From Acidobacteriota bacterium (GTDB lineage Bacteria; Acidobacteriota; Terriglobia; Terriglobales; Acidobacteriaceae): DNA of 50,942 bases. The notes beneath the pieces are model-generated. The model had not been told where the DNA came from, did not search any database, and worked only from the letters and a program-made list of their open reading frames with translations. This document shows positions 23,777 to 31,481 of the stretch, piece after piece (position 1 is the first letter of the stretch; each line of letters opens with the position of its first letter). The translations under genes and the position numbers were made by a program. The stretch spans positions 1-50,942 of the forward strand of contig JABCZL010000026.1 of NCBI GenBank assembly GCA_013289685.1, read 5' to 3'.

Positions 23777-26700
23777 TTATGAGCAGCCGCTGGTGCTGCC
23801 GCAGGACATGCATCGGTAGCAGCTGCCGTTTCTGGTCATGATGCTGCCGCAGAAGCTGCAGCTGGGGGCGTCGCCGAGGTCGACCAGGCCGGAGAGCGCG
23901 TCGGCGGCGTGGACGGGGGCGGACCTCGGACCTCGGACTTCGGACTTCGGCCCGGAAGCCTCCGGCGTGCCATTTACGTCTCCGATGCCCTCTGGGTTCG
24001 GCGCAACTCCCGCGGGGCGCAGTCTGAGGTTGTCGAACAGCAGCTGTTGCTGGCCGGTTAGGAAACGCAACTGGAGCCAGCGGAAGATGTAGTCCATGAT
24101 GCTCTTGGCGTATCCGATTTCGGGGTTGCCGGACCATCCACTGGGTTCAAAACGCGTATGCGCGAACTTTTCGCAGAACAGTTTCAGCGGGACGCCGTGC
24201 TGCAGCGCGATGGAGACGGCCAGCGCGAAGCTGTCCATCAGGCCGCTGACGGTCGATCCTTCTTTCGCCATGGTGATGAAGAGTTCGCCGGGCTCGCCGT
24301 TGGGATACAGGCCGACAGTGATGTAGCCCTCGTGGTCTCCAACTTTGAATTTGTGGGTGATGGAGGCGCGCTCTTCCTGCAGCTTGTGGCGCACGGCGCG
24401 GGGAGGCGCGTTCATGTCTTCTTCGTCAACGTGAACGTGCTGCGCGGCGGCGAGGCGGGCGTCGTCCTTGGTGGAGTTCGCGGTCTTGGTTCCCGCGGCG
24501 CTGAGCGGTTGCGACTTCTTGCAGCCATCGCGATAGACGGCGACTGCTTTCAGGCCCAGCTTCCAGGCCTGCAGGTAGGCTTCGCTGATGTCGTCGACGG
24601 TGGCGTTCTCGGGAAGATTGACGGTCTTCGATATGGCGCCGGAGATGAAGGGCTGGGCGGCGGCCATCATTCTCAGATGCCCCATATACGCAATCGAGCG
24701 GGTGCCTTTGGCGGGCTTGAAGGAGCAGTCAAACACCGCGAGGTGGTCGTCTTTAATATGCGGCGCGCCTTCGATAGTCCCGGTGGCGTCGATGTAGCTG
24801 ACGATGGCGTCAGCCTGATCGTGGTTGTAGCCCAGCTTGAATAGGGCGGTGGGGACGGTGTTGTTGACGATTTTGATCATGCCGCCGCCGACCAGCTTTT
24901 TATATTTGATCAGGGCGAGGTCGGGCTCGATGCCGGTGGTGTCGCAGTCCATCATGAAGCCGATGGTGCCGGTGGGGGCCAGGACTGTGACCTGGGAATT
25001 TCTGTAGCCGTGCTTTTCGCCGTGGGCCAGGGCTTCGTCCCAGCATTGTTTGCTGGACTCGTAGATGGAGCTTGGGACATTCGACTTGTTTATTCCATTC
25101 ACGCTGGCGCGGTGCATGCGGATTACGTCGAGGAAGGGCTCGCGGTTGATGTACCAGCCGGGGCAGGCGCCGCCGGGCATGGCGTTGGAGCCCAGATTTG
25201 TCTCGGCTAGATTCTTTTTTGTTGGTTCTGTCGCAGGCACTAATGGCGCGCATTGTTCGGCGATGCGGCTGCTTTGGAGATAGGCTTCGCCGCACATAAT
25301 GGCGGTGACGCAGGAGGCGTAGTCGCGGCCGGCGTCGCTGTCATACGGGAGGCCGGCGGCCATCAGCAGAGCGCCTAGATTCGCATATCCCAGGCCTAGC
25401 GGTCGGTAGTCATGCGAGTTTTTCGTGATCGACTCGGTCGGGTAGCCGGCGTTGTCGACCAGGATTTCCTGGGCGGTGATTAACACATCTACCGCGTGGC
25501 GGTAGGCTTCTACGTCGAAGGTGCCGTTCGGGGCGAACTTCAGCAGGTTCAGGCTGGCCAGGTTGCAAGCGGAATCGTCTAAGAACATGTATTCGCTGCA
25601 GGGGTTGCTAGCGTTAATGCGCGCCGTGTTCTTGCTGGTGTGCCAGCGGTTCACCGTGGTGTCGTATTGCATACCGGGATCGCCGCAGTGCCAGGTGGCT
25701 TCGGAAATTTTGCGGAGGAGTTCTTTGGCTTTGAACGTTTTGACAACCGAGCCGTCCTGGACCGTGCGCGTGGAGAAGTCGGTGTCGCGGACTACGGCGT
25801 ACATGAAGTCGTCGGTGACGCGGACGGAGTTGTTGGCGTTCTGGAAGAAGATGCTCGAGTAGGCGTCGGAGTCGGGATGGGAGCCGTCGTATCCCTGGGC
25901 GACCAGGGCGTGGGCCTTGGCTTCCTCTTTCTGTTTGCACTCGATGAATTCGATGATGTCGGGATGGTCGACGTTGAGGATGACCATCTTGGCGGCGCGG
26001 CGGGTCTTGCCGCCGGACTTGATTACGCCGGCGAAGGCGTCGAATCCTTTCATGAAGCTGAGCGGGCCGCTGGCGGTGCCGCCGCCGGAGAGAGTTTCGG
26101 AGGATCCGCGCAGGGGAGACAAGTTTGTGCCGGTGCCTGATCCCCACTTGAACAACATGCCTTCGGTCTTCGCGAGCGTCAGGATCGAATCCAGCGAATC
26201 TTTTACGGAGTTGATGAAGCAGGCGGAGCATTGGGGCTTGGAGTATCCGGTGACACCGAATTCGACTTGCTGGGTTTGCGGGTTCCAGTGCCAGCTGCGG
26301 CCGTCGGAGTTGGGCTCGATGCGGTCGCATCCCACGTTGAACCAGACGGGGCTGTTGAAGGCGGCGTACTGGCGAACGAGGATGTGGACGAGCTCGTCGT
26401 GGAAGGTGGCGCCGTCGTCGGCGGTGCGGAAGTAGCCTTGCGCCATGCCCCAGTCGCGAATAGTTTCGGCGACGCGGGCTACTAGCTGGCGGACTCCGGT
26501 TTCGCGCTCGGGAGTGCCGATCTTGCCGTGCAAGTATTTCGAGGCCACGATGTTGGTGGCGGTCATGGACCAGTCTTTGGGGACTTCGACGTCCTTCTGC
26601 TCGAAGATGATCCCGCCCTGGGAGTCGGTGATCTGAGCGAGGCGGAGATCCCATTCGACCTCATTGTAGGGAGACACGCCGGGCTTGGTGAAGAAGCGGC

Positions 26701-26794
26701 GGAAGGAGAGGCCGGAGGGCTTCTTCTTTGCAGAGGTCGGCGTGGACGGGGCGGCGGTGGTCTCGGTAACAGTTACGGTTTTCAGCTCTGCCAT
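23777..26794 (-). CDS. nrdJ: Vitamin B12-dependent (class II) ribonucleotide reductase
   Basis: Reduces ribonucleotides to deoxyribonucleotides with adenosylcobalamin. The start MAELKTV at 26794 has GGAGAG 8 bases upstream; an ATG 12 bases earlier contains that site. About 1005 residues. Signatures: FNSPVWFNVG near 149-158, first active cysteine in PQCSACFINS near 188-197, WGSGTGTNLSPLRG near 219-232, and the NPCSEYMF loop with catalytic Asn, Cys and Glu near 412-419; APTGTIGFMMDCDTTGIEPD near 630-649. The C-terminus ends with a cysteine ribbon (CSFCGS, CYRCMSCGS, GCS). The linker before it (SEVRGPRS near 960) is encoded by a 7-bp tandem repeat. No cobalamin riboswitch was seen upstream. Confidence 0.97.
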   Translation of the reverse strand: MAELKTVTVTETTAAPSTPTSAKKKPSGLSFRRFFTKPGVSPYNEVEWDLRLAQITDSQGGIIFEQKDVEVPKDWSMTATNIVASKYLHGKIGTPERETGVRQLVARVAETIRDWGMAQGYFRTADDGATFHDELVHILVRQYAAFNSPVWFNVGCDRIEPNSDGRSWHWNPQTQQVEFGVTGYSKPQCSACFINSVKDSLDSILTLAKTEGMLFKWGSGTGTNLSPLRGSSETLSGGGTASGPLSFMKGFDAFAGVIKSGGKTRRAAKMVILNVDHPDIIEFIECKQKEEAKAHALVAQGYDGSHPDSDAYSSIFFQNANNSVRVTDDFMYAVVRDTDFSTRTVQDGSVVKTFKAKELLRKISEATWHCGDPGMQYDTTVNRWHTSKNTARINASNPCSEYMFLDDSACNLASLNLLKFAPNGTFDVEAYRHAVDVLITAQEILVDNAGYPTESITKNSHDYRPLGLGYANLGALLMAAGLPYDSDAGRDYASCVTAIMCGEAYLQSSRIAEQCAPLVPATEPTKKNLAETNLGSNAMPGGACPGWYINREPFLDVIRMHRASVNGINKSNVPSSIYESSKQCWDEALAHGEKHGYRNSQVTVLAPTGTIGFMMDCDTTGIEPDLALIKYKKLVGGGMIKIVNNTVPTALFKLGYNHDQADAIVSYIDATGTIEGAPHIKDDHLAVFDCSFKPAKGTRSIAYMGHLRMMAAAQPFISGAISKTVNLPENATVDDISEAYLQAWKLGLKAVAVYRDGCKKSQPLSAAGTKTANSTKDDARLAAAQHVHVDEEDMNAPPRAVRHKLQEERASITHKFKVGDHEGYITVGLYPNGEPGELFITMAKEGSTVSGLMDSFALAVSIALQHGVPLKLFCEKFAHTRFEPSGWSGNPEIGYAKSIMDYIFRWLQLRFLTGQQQLLFDNLRLRPAGVAPNPEGIGDVNGTPEASGPKSEVRGPRSAPVHAADALSGLVDLGDAPSCSFCGSIMTRNGSCYRCMSCGSTSGCS
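23921..23948 (-). repeat. Heptanucleotide tandem repeat inside nrdJ
   Basis: Four 7-mers, GGACCTC twice then GGACTTC twice, in the linker between the catalytic part and the C-terminal cysteine ribbon. Encodes SEVRGPRS on the minus strand. Confidence 0.9.
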
Positions 26795-26888
26795 TGGGCT
26801 CTCCAATAATTAGATTCTATGCGGTGTTGCGCCGATTCTGGCGCCCGGGCTGGCGGGCGGGAGAATCGATGTTCCAAAATGATCTGGC

Positions 26889-26913
26889 TTACGGCACGGC
26901 TGAAGCCGTGCCC
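26889..26913. repeat. REP-like repeat, family A'
   Basis: TTACGGCACGGCTGAAGCCG then TGCCC; hairpin identical to 23732. It lies in the leader region of nrdJ. Confidence 0.85.
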
Positions 26914-26955
26914 TGATACGAAACCTGATACGAAAACTGCAAAGAACGTTTGATC

Positions 26956-26998
26956 GCAGCGCTGAAAACGCGGCGCTGAAGCGCCGCTCTTCCACGGT
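26956..26998. repeat. REP-like repeat, family A (inverted)
   Basis: GCGCTGAAAACGCGGCGCTG with AAGCGCCGCTC then TTCCACGG. It follows the stop of the 27009 gene and precedes nrdJ. Confidence 0.85.
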
Positions 26999-27008
26999 AG
27001 CCTTCGGC

Positions 27009-27902
27009 TTAAAAGCCGGAGGGTAGTGGGGAGGGACAGTGAATGTTGGTGGCGGCTCCGGAGTCTAGATGCGGGGCCGTCGAATGGGATGAGGCTGGGG
27101 GCATTCCCGAGCCGCTCGCTTCGCTTAGCGGGACCCTTCGACCTGGCTCAGGGCAGGCTTCCGGGGCGGCCGTCGCCACATGCGTGCTGGTGGTGTCGGC
27201 ATTGGCGGACAGAAGTGTCCGCCCCACATGGGTATCGGTGGCGCCGGCGAAGAGGGATTGTTGGCGGTCGTCCGGTTTAGGGACGTATTCGGTTGCGGGG
27301 GTCAGCTCCAGGGACGTGGCGAAGTGGGAGCCGATGCCAGTCGCTTTTTCGGCGGCGGAGACCATCCATTGATTGAGGGCGCTGCAGATGCTGCGACGCT
27401 GGGTCGGGTCATCGATGACGACGAAGCGGACGAAGTAGCGGCCGGAGGCCAGGCGAGCGCTCATGGGATTCTGCCGCGAGAGCATACGGTCGAGGACGAA
27501 GGCCATGTCGTCGTCTTCGAAGAATTGGGTGACGGCGAGCATGCGGCGGAGAGCTGGGGCGTCTGTCTTCTGGTTTTGGGTGTCCCGGGAGATTGCCCCA
27601 GCGGCTAAAGCCGCAATAGAGAGGGCGCCTGACGCGGCGCTAAAGCGCCGCTCTTCCACGGGGGCGCTCGCTTCGCTCGCGGGACGGACGAATGCGTCCG
27701 TCCCCACAGGGGCATTGGTGCTGCCTAGGTCCGTGATTTCCTCGGCGACGGCGAAGACGCCGGGTTTGCTGGGGACGAACAGGAGGCTGTGATGGGACTC
27801 ACAGCGGAACCAACGCGACCATTGAAGGCGGCGGTAGTCGAGGGGGCGATCGAATCCGTGGCGCGCCAAAGATTCTGAAACTAAACGAGTTAAACCTTCC
27901 AT
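27009..27902 (-). CDS. Hypothetical protein invaded by REP-like repeats
   Basis: 297 residues. I do not recognise a function. The segments LDYRRLQWSRWFRCESHHSL near 21-40, PGVFAVAEEI near 47-56, RRMLAVTQFFEDDDMAFVLD near 118-137 and RLASGRYFVRFVVIDD near 149-164 look like a conserved core, as in unknown proteins of acidobacteria. Two other parts are translated repeats: about residues 66-106 (EERRFSAASGALSIAALAAG) from families A and E, and about 226-275 (GRTLLSANADTT, CPEPGRR) from families E and C. Together they make about a third of the protein. The frame stays open through them. Upstream of nrdJ on the same strand, 214 bp away. Confidence 0.7.
   Translation of the reverse strand: MEGLTRLVSESLARHGFDRPLDYRRLQWSRWFRCESHHSLLFVPSKPGVFAVAEEITDLGSTNAPVGTDAFVRPASEASAPVEERRFSAASGALSIAALAAGAISRDTQNQKTDAPALRRMLAVTQFFEDDDMAFVLDRMLSRQNPMSARLASGRYFVRFVVIDDPTQRRSICSALNQWMVSAAEKATGIGSHFATSLELTPATEYVPKPDDRQQSLFAGATDTHVGRTLLSANADTTSTHVATAAPEACPEPGRRVPLSEASGSGMPPASSHSTAPHLDSGAATNIHCPSPLPSGF
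27134..27160. repeat. Repeat family C inside the 27009-27902 gene
   Basis: CCCTTCGACCTGGCTCAGGG then CAGGCTT; translated on the minus strand as part of ACPEPGRRV. Confidence 0.85.
27204..27223. repeat. Hairpin repeat, family E', inside the 27009-27902 gene
   Basis: GGCGGACA-GAAG-TGTCCGCC, a perfect 8-bp stem with a tetraloop, translated as GRTLLSA on the minus strand. Confidence 0.85.
27599..27661. repeat. REP-like repeat, family A, inside the 27009-27902 gene
   Basis: GCGGCTAAAGCCGC, then GCGGCGCTAAAGCGCCGC and TCTTCCACG. Two intact hairpins within coding DNA. Confidence 0.88.
27681..27704. repeat. Hairpin repeat, family E, inside the 27009-27902 gene
   Basis: GGGACGGACG-AATG-CGTCCGTCCC, a perfect 10-bp stem. 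Copies with the same GACGAATGCGTC core at 28591 and 29547. Confidence 0.9.
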
Positions 27903-28050
27903 GTGCGGGCTCCTGGGTCCTCGTGCCGCGCCGGAGAAAGGGATTCCCTTGTCTGCCGGCTGGGCAGGTTACAGATTGACTGCTTTACCGCATTTTCAAT
28001 TGTGTCGCGCCCCGGGGGAGGGTCGGGGAACGGCCACCGCACTTCATTTT

Positions 28051-28074
28051 CGGCTTTCGGCTTCCGGCTTCCGG
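28051..28074. repeat. Heptanucleotide tandem repeat
   Basis: CGGCTTT, CGGCTTC, CGGCTTC, CGG. Intergenic, 7-bp period. Confidence 0.85.
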
Positions 28075-28282
28075 AAAACCTGAAAGTCGCACATCGCCAG
28101 GTTTAAGGTTTCGGGCGCCGGGGCTTACGGATCTGGAAGCCCGGCGCCTGAGCCTTTTCTGCCGCGGAGGGCGCCGAGTCACCTCTGGCTGGGCGCCGGA
28201 CCGCTGTCTGCGTCACTGCTCTTACTGCCTTGGGAATTCCGTCCCATTCCCGTGAGCCGGAATTTTGGTGCTTGGGATTGCA

Positions 28283-28311
28283 AAGTTACTCCCGCAGATT
28301 GTGCCTGTCAA
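28283..28311 (-). promoter_or_regulatory. Possible promoter on the minus strand
   Basis: TTGACA (perfect -35), 17-bp spacer, TAACTT (weak -10). It would read toward the gene at 27009-27902. Confidence 0.3.
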
Positions 28312-28368
28312 GAGGGAAACACTACAGGTTGTATCCCTAGCAATGACGGGCTTGATGCCGGGTTAGGG

Positions 28369-28397
28369 CCCGGATTTCCACATTGTGGAAATCCGGG
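28369..28397. repeat. Perfect 14-bp inverted repeat with one-base centre
   Basis: CCCGGATTTCCACA-T-TGTGGAAATCCGGG. Very stable as a hairpin; no T-tract. Could be a binding site, a REP of another family or an extrusion site. Confidence 0.75.
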
Positions 28398-28590
28398 GGC
28401 GGGTGTGTTTTGTTGAGAGTGGGCAAGGCTCCCCTTCTTTGGACCCTATCTCACGGCAGGGGCTGGGGTTGCCGTGGCTCCGTAGAGATTGAGAGCGCAA
28501 GTTTCAATCGTCCCTCCGGGACCTCACGTTGCGTTCGCGGGCTTCCCTCCGCACTTCTTCACCTCATTCTGAGGTTCGCGAAAAATGCCT

Positions 28591-28610
28591 CCCGGACGAA
28601 TGCGTCCGGG
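28591..28610. repeat. Hairpin repeat, family E
   Basis: CCCGGACG-AATG-CGTCCGGG, just beyond the stop of the 28621-29058 gene. Confidence 0.88.
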
Positions 28611-28620
28611 GCTACGTGTT

Positions 28621-29058
28621 TTACATCAGGCGCAGGCCTGAGCTGGGGCGGACGCGGCAGGGCTGCGGGAGCTTACGGCGAACGCGATCGGCTTGGTCGT
28701 GAGCGGTCATCTGGCCTTGGGCACCTCGTTCGGAGGCGACTGGCTTGGGGACATTCACCTCTTCTACCTGCTGGGGTTCTAAGTTCAAGCGGTCGAGCAT
28801 TAGCGCGCTGGCTGTGCTCTGGCTGATGCCTGGATCGGTGGCACCCGGTTGCTGGCGCAGGGACATGGAAACGTAGATGTCCTCGAAGATGCGGCGCGGG
28901 GCGATGCTGAGCACGCCGTCGGAGGATTCGACGAGGTAGTCGCCTTTGCGTCCGCAGTGCTGGCGGCCGAGATGGTCGACGAAGCTGAGACTGGAACTGA
29001 GTTGCTTGGCTTTGACCAGAAAACGTGTGCGGTATGTCTTCCATTGTTCTGATTTCAT
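28621..29058 (-). CDS. Hypothetical protein with PGDYG-like motif
   Basis: 145 residues. The N-terminal half has YRTRFLVKAKQLSSSLSFVD then HCGRKGDYLVESSDG near 34-48 and IAPRRIFEDIYV near 52-63; the 'kGDYLVes.dG....i.p..iFe..Y' pattern resembles the small PGDYG domain found in bacterial unknowns. The C-terminal half is Gln/Pro-rich and disordered-looking. No signal peptide and no membrane segment. No ribosome-binding site stands out, so the ATG at 29058 is tentative. Function unknown. Confidence 0.55.
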   Translation of the reverse strand: MKSEQWKTYRTRFLVKAKQLSSSLSFVDHLGRQHCGRKGDYLVESSDGVLSIAPRRIFEDIYVSMSLRQQPGATDPGISQSTASALMLDRLNLEPQQVEEVNVPKPVASERGAQGQMTAHDQADRVRRKLPQPCRVRPSSGLRLM

Positions 29059-29390
29059 GTGGCGCGCGACCCGATTACGAATCTTTCGAGTGAAATTCCG
29101 AATGCGATCGCCAACCGGCGTTACCCGGCTCGACGACTTTAATTTCTTGTGAAGGCGAAGGTGACTGTACGAGCGAAAAGGTCGCGGGTCAATTCAGTAT
29201 TTTTGGTGCAATTGAGGAAAAGGTGCGCAGGATTTTTGGTGGAGAGGAAGGGATGAAGTGATGGGTTAGGGACGGGTCTTTGCGGCAGTGGATGGCGCGG
29301 TTTTCATTGGGGCGGGGCTGGGGCGCGGAAATTTGGCGCGATGGGATGGCGGAATGTCCACAGGGCGTGCACAGGAAATGCAGAAAGGGC

Positions 29391-29418
29391 AGTTGCCAGC
29401 TGCCGGTTGTCAGTTGCC
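29391..29418. repeat. Heptanucleotide tandem repeat
   Basis: AGTTGCC, AGCTGCC, GGTTGTC, AGTTGCC. Degenerate 7-bp period. Confidence 0.8.
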
Positions 29419-29491
29419 AGTATTACGAGCGAAAGGGTTTAGGGTGAGGCTTTCGCATATGACCGGACGAGTTTGATCGTGAATCTGGAGT

Positions 29492-29567
29492 GCGAGGGCA
29501 AGATGCCCTCGCGACAGCCGGCGGGACGCCGGCGCTACTGTTAACGCCCGGACGAATGCGTCCTCGG
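29492..29567. repeat. Composite of three hairpin repeats (family E and relatives)
   Basis: GCGAGGGC-AAGAT-GCCCTCGC (29492-29512), GCCGGCG-GGA-CGCCGGC (29517-29533) and CCCGGACG-AATG-CGTCC (29547-29563). Confidence 0.85.
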
Positions 29568-30492
29568 CTAGGTGTTTCGTGGCTGGAACCACTGCAGGAT
29601 ACGGCGCTCCAATTCTTGTGGGGCGGTGCTTATGGCGCCGCAGTGGTCGGCGTTTGGAACCTCCCACAATTCTGTGCTGGGGGCACGTTCGTGAATGATT
29701 TGCGAGTGGCGCACGGGAATGTTGCTGTCGACTTGGCCGTGAATCAGGAGAACTGGAATTGTTGTAGCTGCAACGGAATCTTCTGGGGAAATATTTTGCA
29801 TGCTGAGGTGATACTTCATGTGCGCACGGAGAAAGGCGACTTCAACGAGCGGGCGGAGGATGGTGCGTCCGACCCACGGGCCGAGGTGGAAAGGCTGTCC
29901 CATGCGGTCGTAGGCGATCTCGCGAAAATTGGCGAAGGAAGATTCGGCGATTACGGCACAGACGTTTGGGTGGGTGTCGAGCGACTGGAGGAGTTGCGCG
30001 GCGCCCATGGATTCGCCGAGGGCGAAGATGCAGCGAGGATGAGCTTGGGTTTGTAGAAAATCGATCCACTGGTGAATGTCGTTGCGCTCGATCAGGCCGT
30101 AGGTGGCAAGGGGGCCGTCGCTCGAACCGTGGGCGCGGGCGTCGGGCAGGAGCACGGTGAATCCGTGGGCGAGGAGGAGTTGGGCATATCCGGTCATGCC
30201 GAGGCGGTTGTCGCCGAGGCCGTGGAGGAGAAGGACGGCGTCTCCGTTGGGGTGGTGGGGATGGATGGTCCAGGCGCGGAGGGTGATGTGGTCGGGCGTG
30301 GTGATGGAGGTGTCGGTGAGGTCGGCCTCGGGCGTGGGCGGAGTCGCGCATGGCGGTGAGGTCGTCTTCGGTGAGCGGGCGGCGGGCGGGATGGAGAGTG
30401 GCGTCGGCGAGGTTGATGCCGCCGATGGTGCAGAGGGTCAGGTAGAGGAGGATGGCGAGGAGTCCGTAACGGGCGCGGCGGGACAGGGACAT
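29568..30492 (-). pseudogene. Alpha/beta hydrolase with apparent frameshift
   Basis: The first part reads from ATG 30492: a membrane segment (YGLLAILLYLTLCTIGG) and TEDDLTAMRDSAHAR. Near 30326-30335 the frame must step by one base to continue as ADLTDTSITTPDHITLRAW, DAVLLLHGLGD, MTGYAQLLLAHGF. From there the fold is normal: DARAHGSSDG, nucleophile elbow GESMG, acid in HGQVDSNIP, and His in ADHCGAI. The total is about 307 residues, a usual length for these membrane-anchored serine hydrolases. The extra base lies in GCCCGAGGCCGAC; it may be a real mutation or a sequencing error. If real, only a 209-residue product from ATG 30197 lacking the oxyanion HGLG motif could be made. Confidence 0.75.
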
Positions 30493-30575
30493 GGTCTGAG
30501 GGATTGTACGGGGGTTGGATCAGCAAGGTTCCGGGGAATCGCGCAGTTTTGTTATGCGTTACGAAAAGTCAAAAT

Positions 30576-30611
30576 CCCCACCCTGTCGCGAAGTGCGCGA
30601 CAAGGGTGGGG
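30576..30611. repeat. Hairpin repeat, family B, between sodA and hydrolase
   Basis: CCCCACCCTGTCGCG - loop - CGCGACAAGGGTGGGG with one bulged A. It follows the sodA stop by about 25 bp and could end that transcript. Confidence 0.8.
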
Positions 30612-30636
30612 CACCCATTTCATTTCTACTTCATCT

Positions 30637-31287
30637 TTAACGGTGGGCTAGTTCGGGTTGGTGGGCTGCTTTGCCGGATTTGAAGGTGGCGTAGCGTTTG
30701 TTGATCTCGTCCCAGTTGATGACGTTCCACCAGGCGGCGAGATATTCGGGACGGCGGTTGTTGTATTTCAGGTAGTAGGCGTGCTCCCAGACGTCGTTGC
30801 CGAGGATGGGGTAGAGGCCTTGCGAAATTGGATTGTCCTGATTCGGCGTGCTGATGATTTGCACTTCGCCGGTGGTCTTGCCGGCCAGCCAAACCCATCC
30901 GCTGCCGAATTGCTTGACGCCGGCGTCGTTGAATTTGGTTTGAAAATCTTTGAAGTTGCCGAAAGTTTTCTGGATCACGTCGGCGATGGGGCCGGAGGGA
31001 TCGCCTCCGCCTTTGGGCTTCATGATGTTCCAGAACATGGTGTGGTTGACGTGGCCTCCGGCGTTGTTGCGGACGGCGGCGCGGATGTCGTCGGGGACGG
31101 CGTTGAGGTCGCGGATCAGATCTTCGGCGGTCTTGCCGGCGAGGTTGGGATGCTTCTCGATGGCGGCGTTCAGATTTTTCACGTAGGCGCCGTGGTGCAT
31201 GTCGTGGTGCAGAGTCATGGTCTGCTTGTCGATGATGGGTTCGAGCGCGTCATAGGCGTAAGGGAGTGCGGGTAATTCGTGAGCCAT
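30637..31287 (-). CDS. sodA: Superoxide dismutase, manganese type
   Basis: Converts superoxide to peroxide and oxygen. 216 residues. Metal ligands: His in LHHDMHHGAYV near 27-37, His in HVNHTMFWN near 79-87, Asp and His in DVWEHAYYL near 165-173. The Gly-Gly before HVNH and the NQDNP with PILGNDVWEH context point to Mn rather than Fe; some relatives accept both. No signal peptide, so it is cytoplasmic. AGGACC lies before the ATG (MAHELPALPY). A minus-strand TATAAT stands about 63 bp upstream. Single-gene unit. Confidence 0.96.
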   Translation of the reverse strand: MAHELPALPYAYDALEPIIDKQTMTLHHDMHHGAYVKNLNAAIEKHPNLAGKTAEDLIRDLNAVPDDIRAAVRNNAGGHVNHTMFWNIMKPKGGGDPSGPIADVIQKTFGNFKDFQTKFNDAGVKQFGSGWVWLAGKTTGEVQIISTPNQDNPISQGLYPILGNDVWEHAYYLKYNNRRPEYLAAWWNVINWDEINKRYATFKSGKAAHQPELAHR

Positions 31288-31349
31288 GATAGGTCCTCCA
31301 AAGGGTTGAGATGACGGGACGCGGAGTTTCGATGCAAGTGTTGGGGATG

Positions 31350-31355
31350 ATTATA
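31350..31355 (-). promoter_or_regulatory. Possible -10 box of the sodA promoter
   Basis: Exact TATAAT on the minus strand, 63 bp upstream of the sodA start; no clear -35 at 16-18 bp. Confidence 0.35.
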
Positions 31356-31481
31356 TCGCGGGGCGAGGGATGGGGAGGAACGGGAGGTGCTCAGTGAAGG
31401 TCGGGATGCTTCGACTGCGCGGTGAGGATCGCTGCGCTCTCCTCACCGCTTCGCTCAGCATGACAACACTGTCTGCAAGCT

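Larger units (their letters stand above)
27903..28620. other. Long intergenic region (718 bp) with several structures, no gene seen
   Basis: From left to right: a heptamer array (28051-28074); a GGCGCCGGGGCTT/AAGCCCGGCGCC hairpin with one bulge (28117-28151); a minus-strand TTGACA (28306-28311) with TAACTT 17 bp on, a possible promoter for the 27009-27902 gene with a leader of nearly 400 nt; a perfect 14-bp inverted repeat (28369-28397); and a family E hairpin (28591-28610). No reading frame here has codon structure or homology that I can defend. Confidence 0.55.
29059..29567. other. Intergenic region with repeats
   Basis: Holds a heptamer array (29391-29418) and, at 29492-29567, three hairpins in a row (GCGAGGGC/GCCCTCGC; GCCGGCG/CGCCGGC; CCCGGACG-AATG). 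No gene is seen. This lies downstream of the broken hydrolase gene and upstream of the 28621-29058 gene. Confidence 0.55.

Noticed and set aside
26795..27008. Cobalamin riboswitch before nrdJ
   Set aside because: No B12-box-like conserved core found; the region is filled by REPs instead. A covariance-model search would settle it.
27985..28182. Minus-strand open frame in the long gap
   Set aside because: Arg/Pro-rich, covers the heptamer array and a hairpin; looks like translated repeats.
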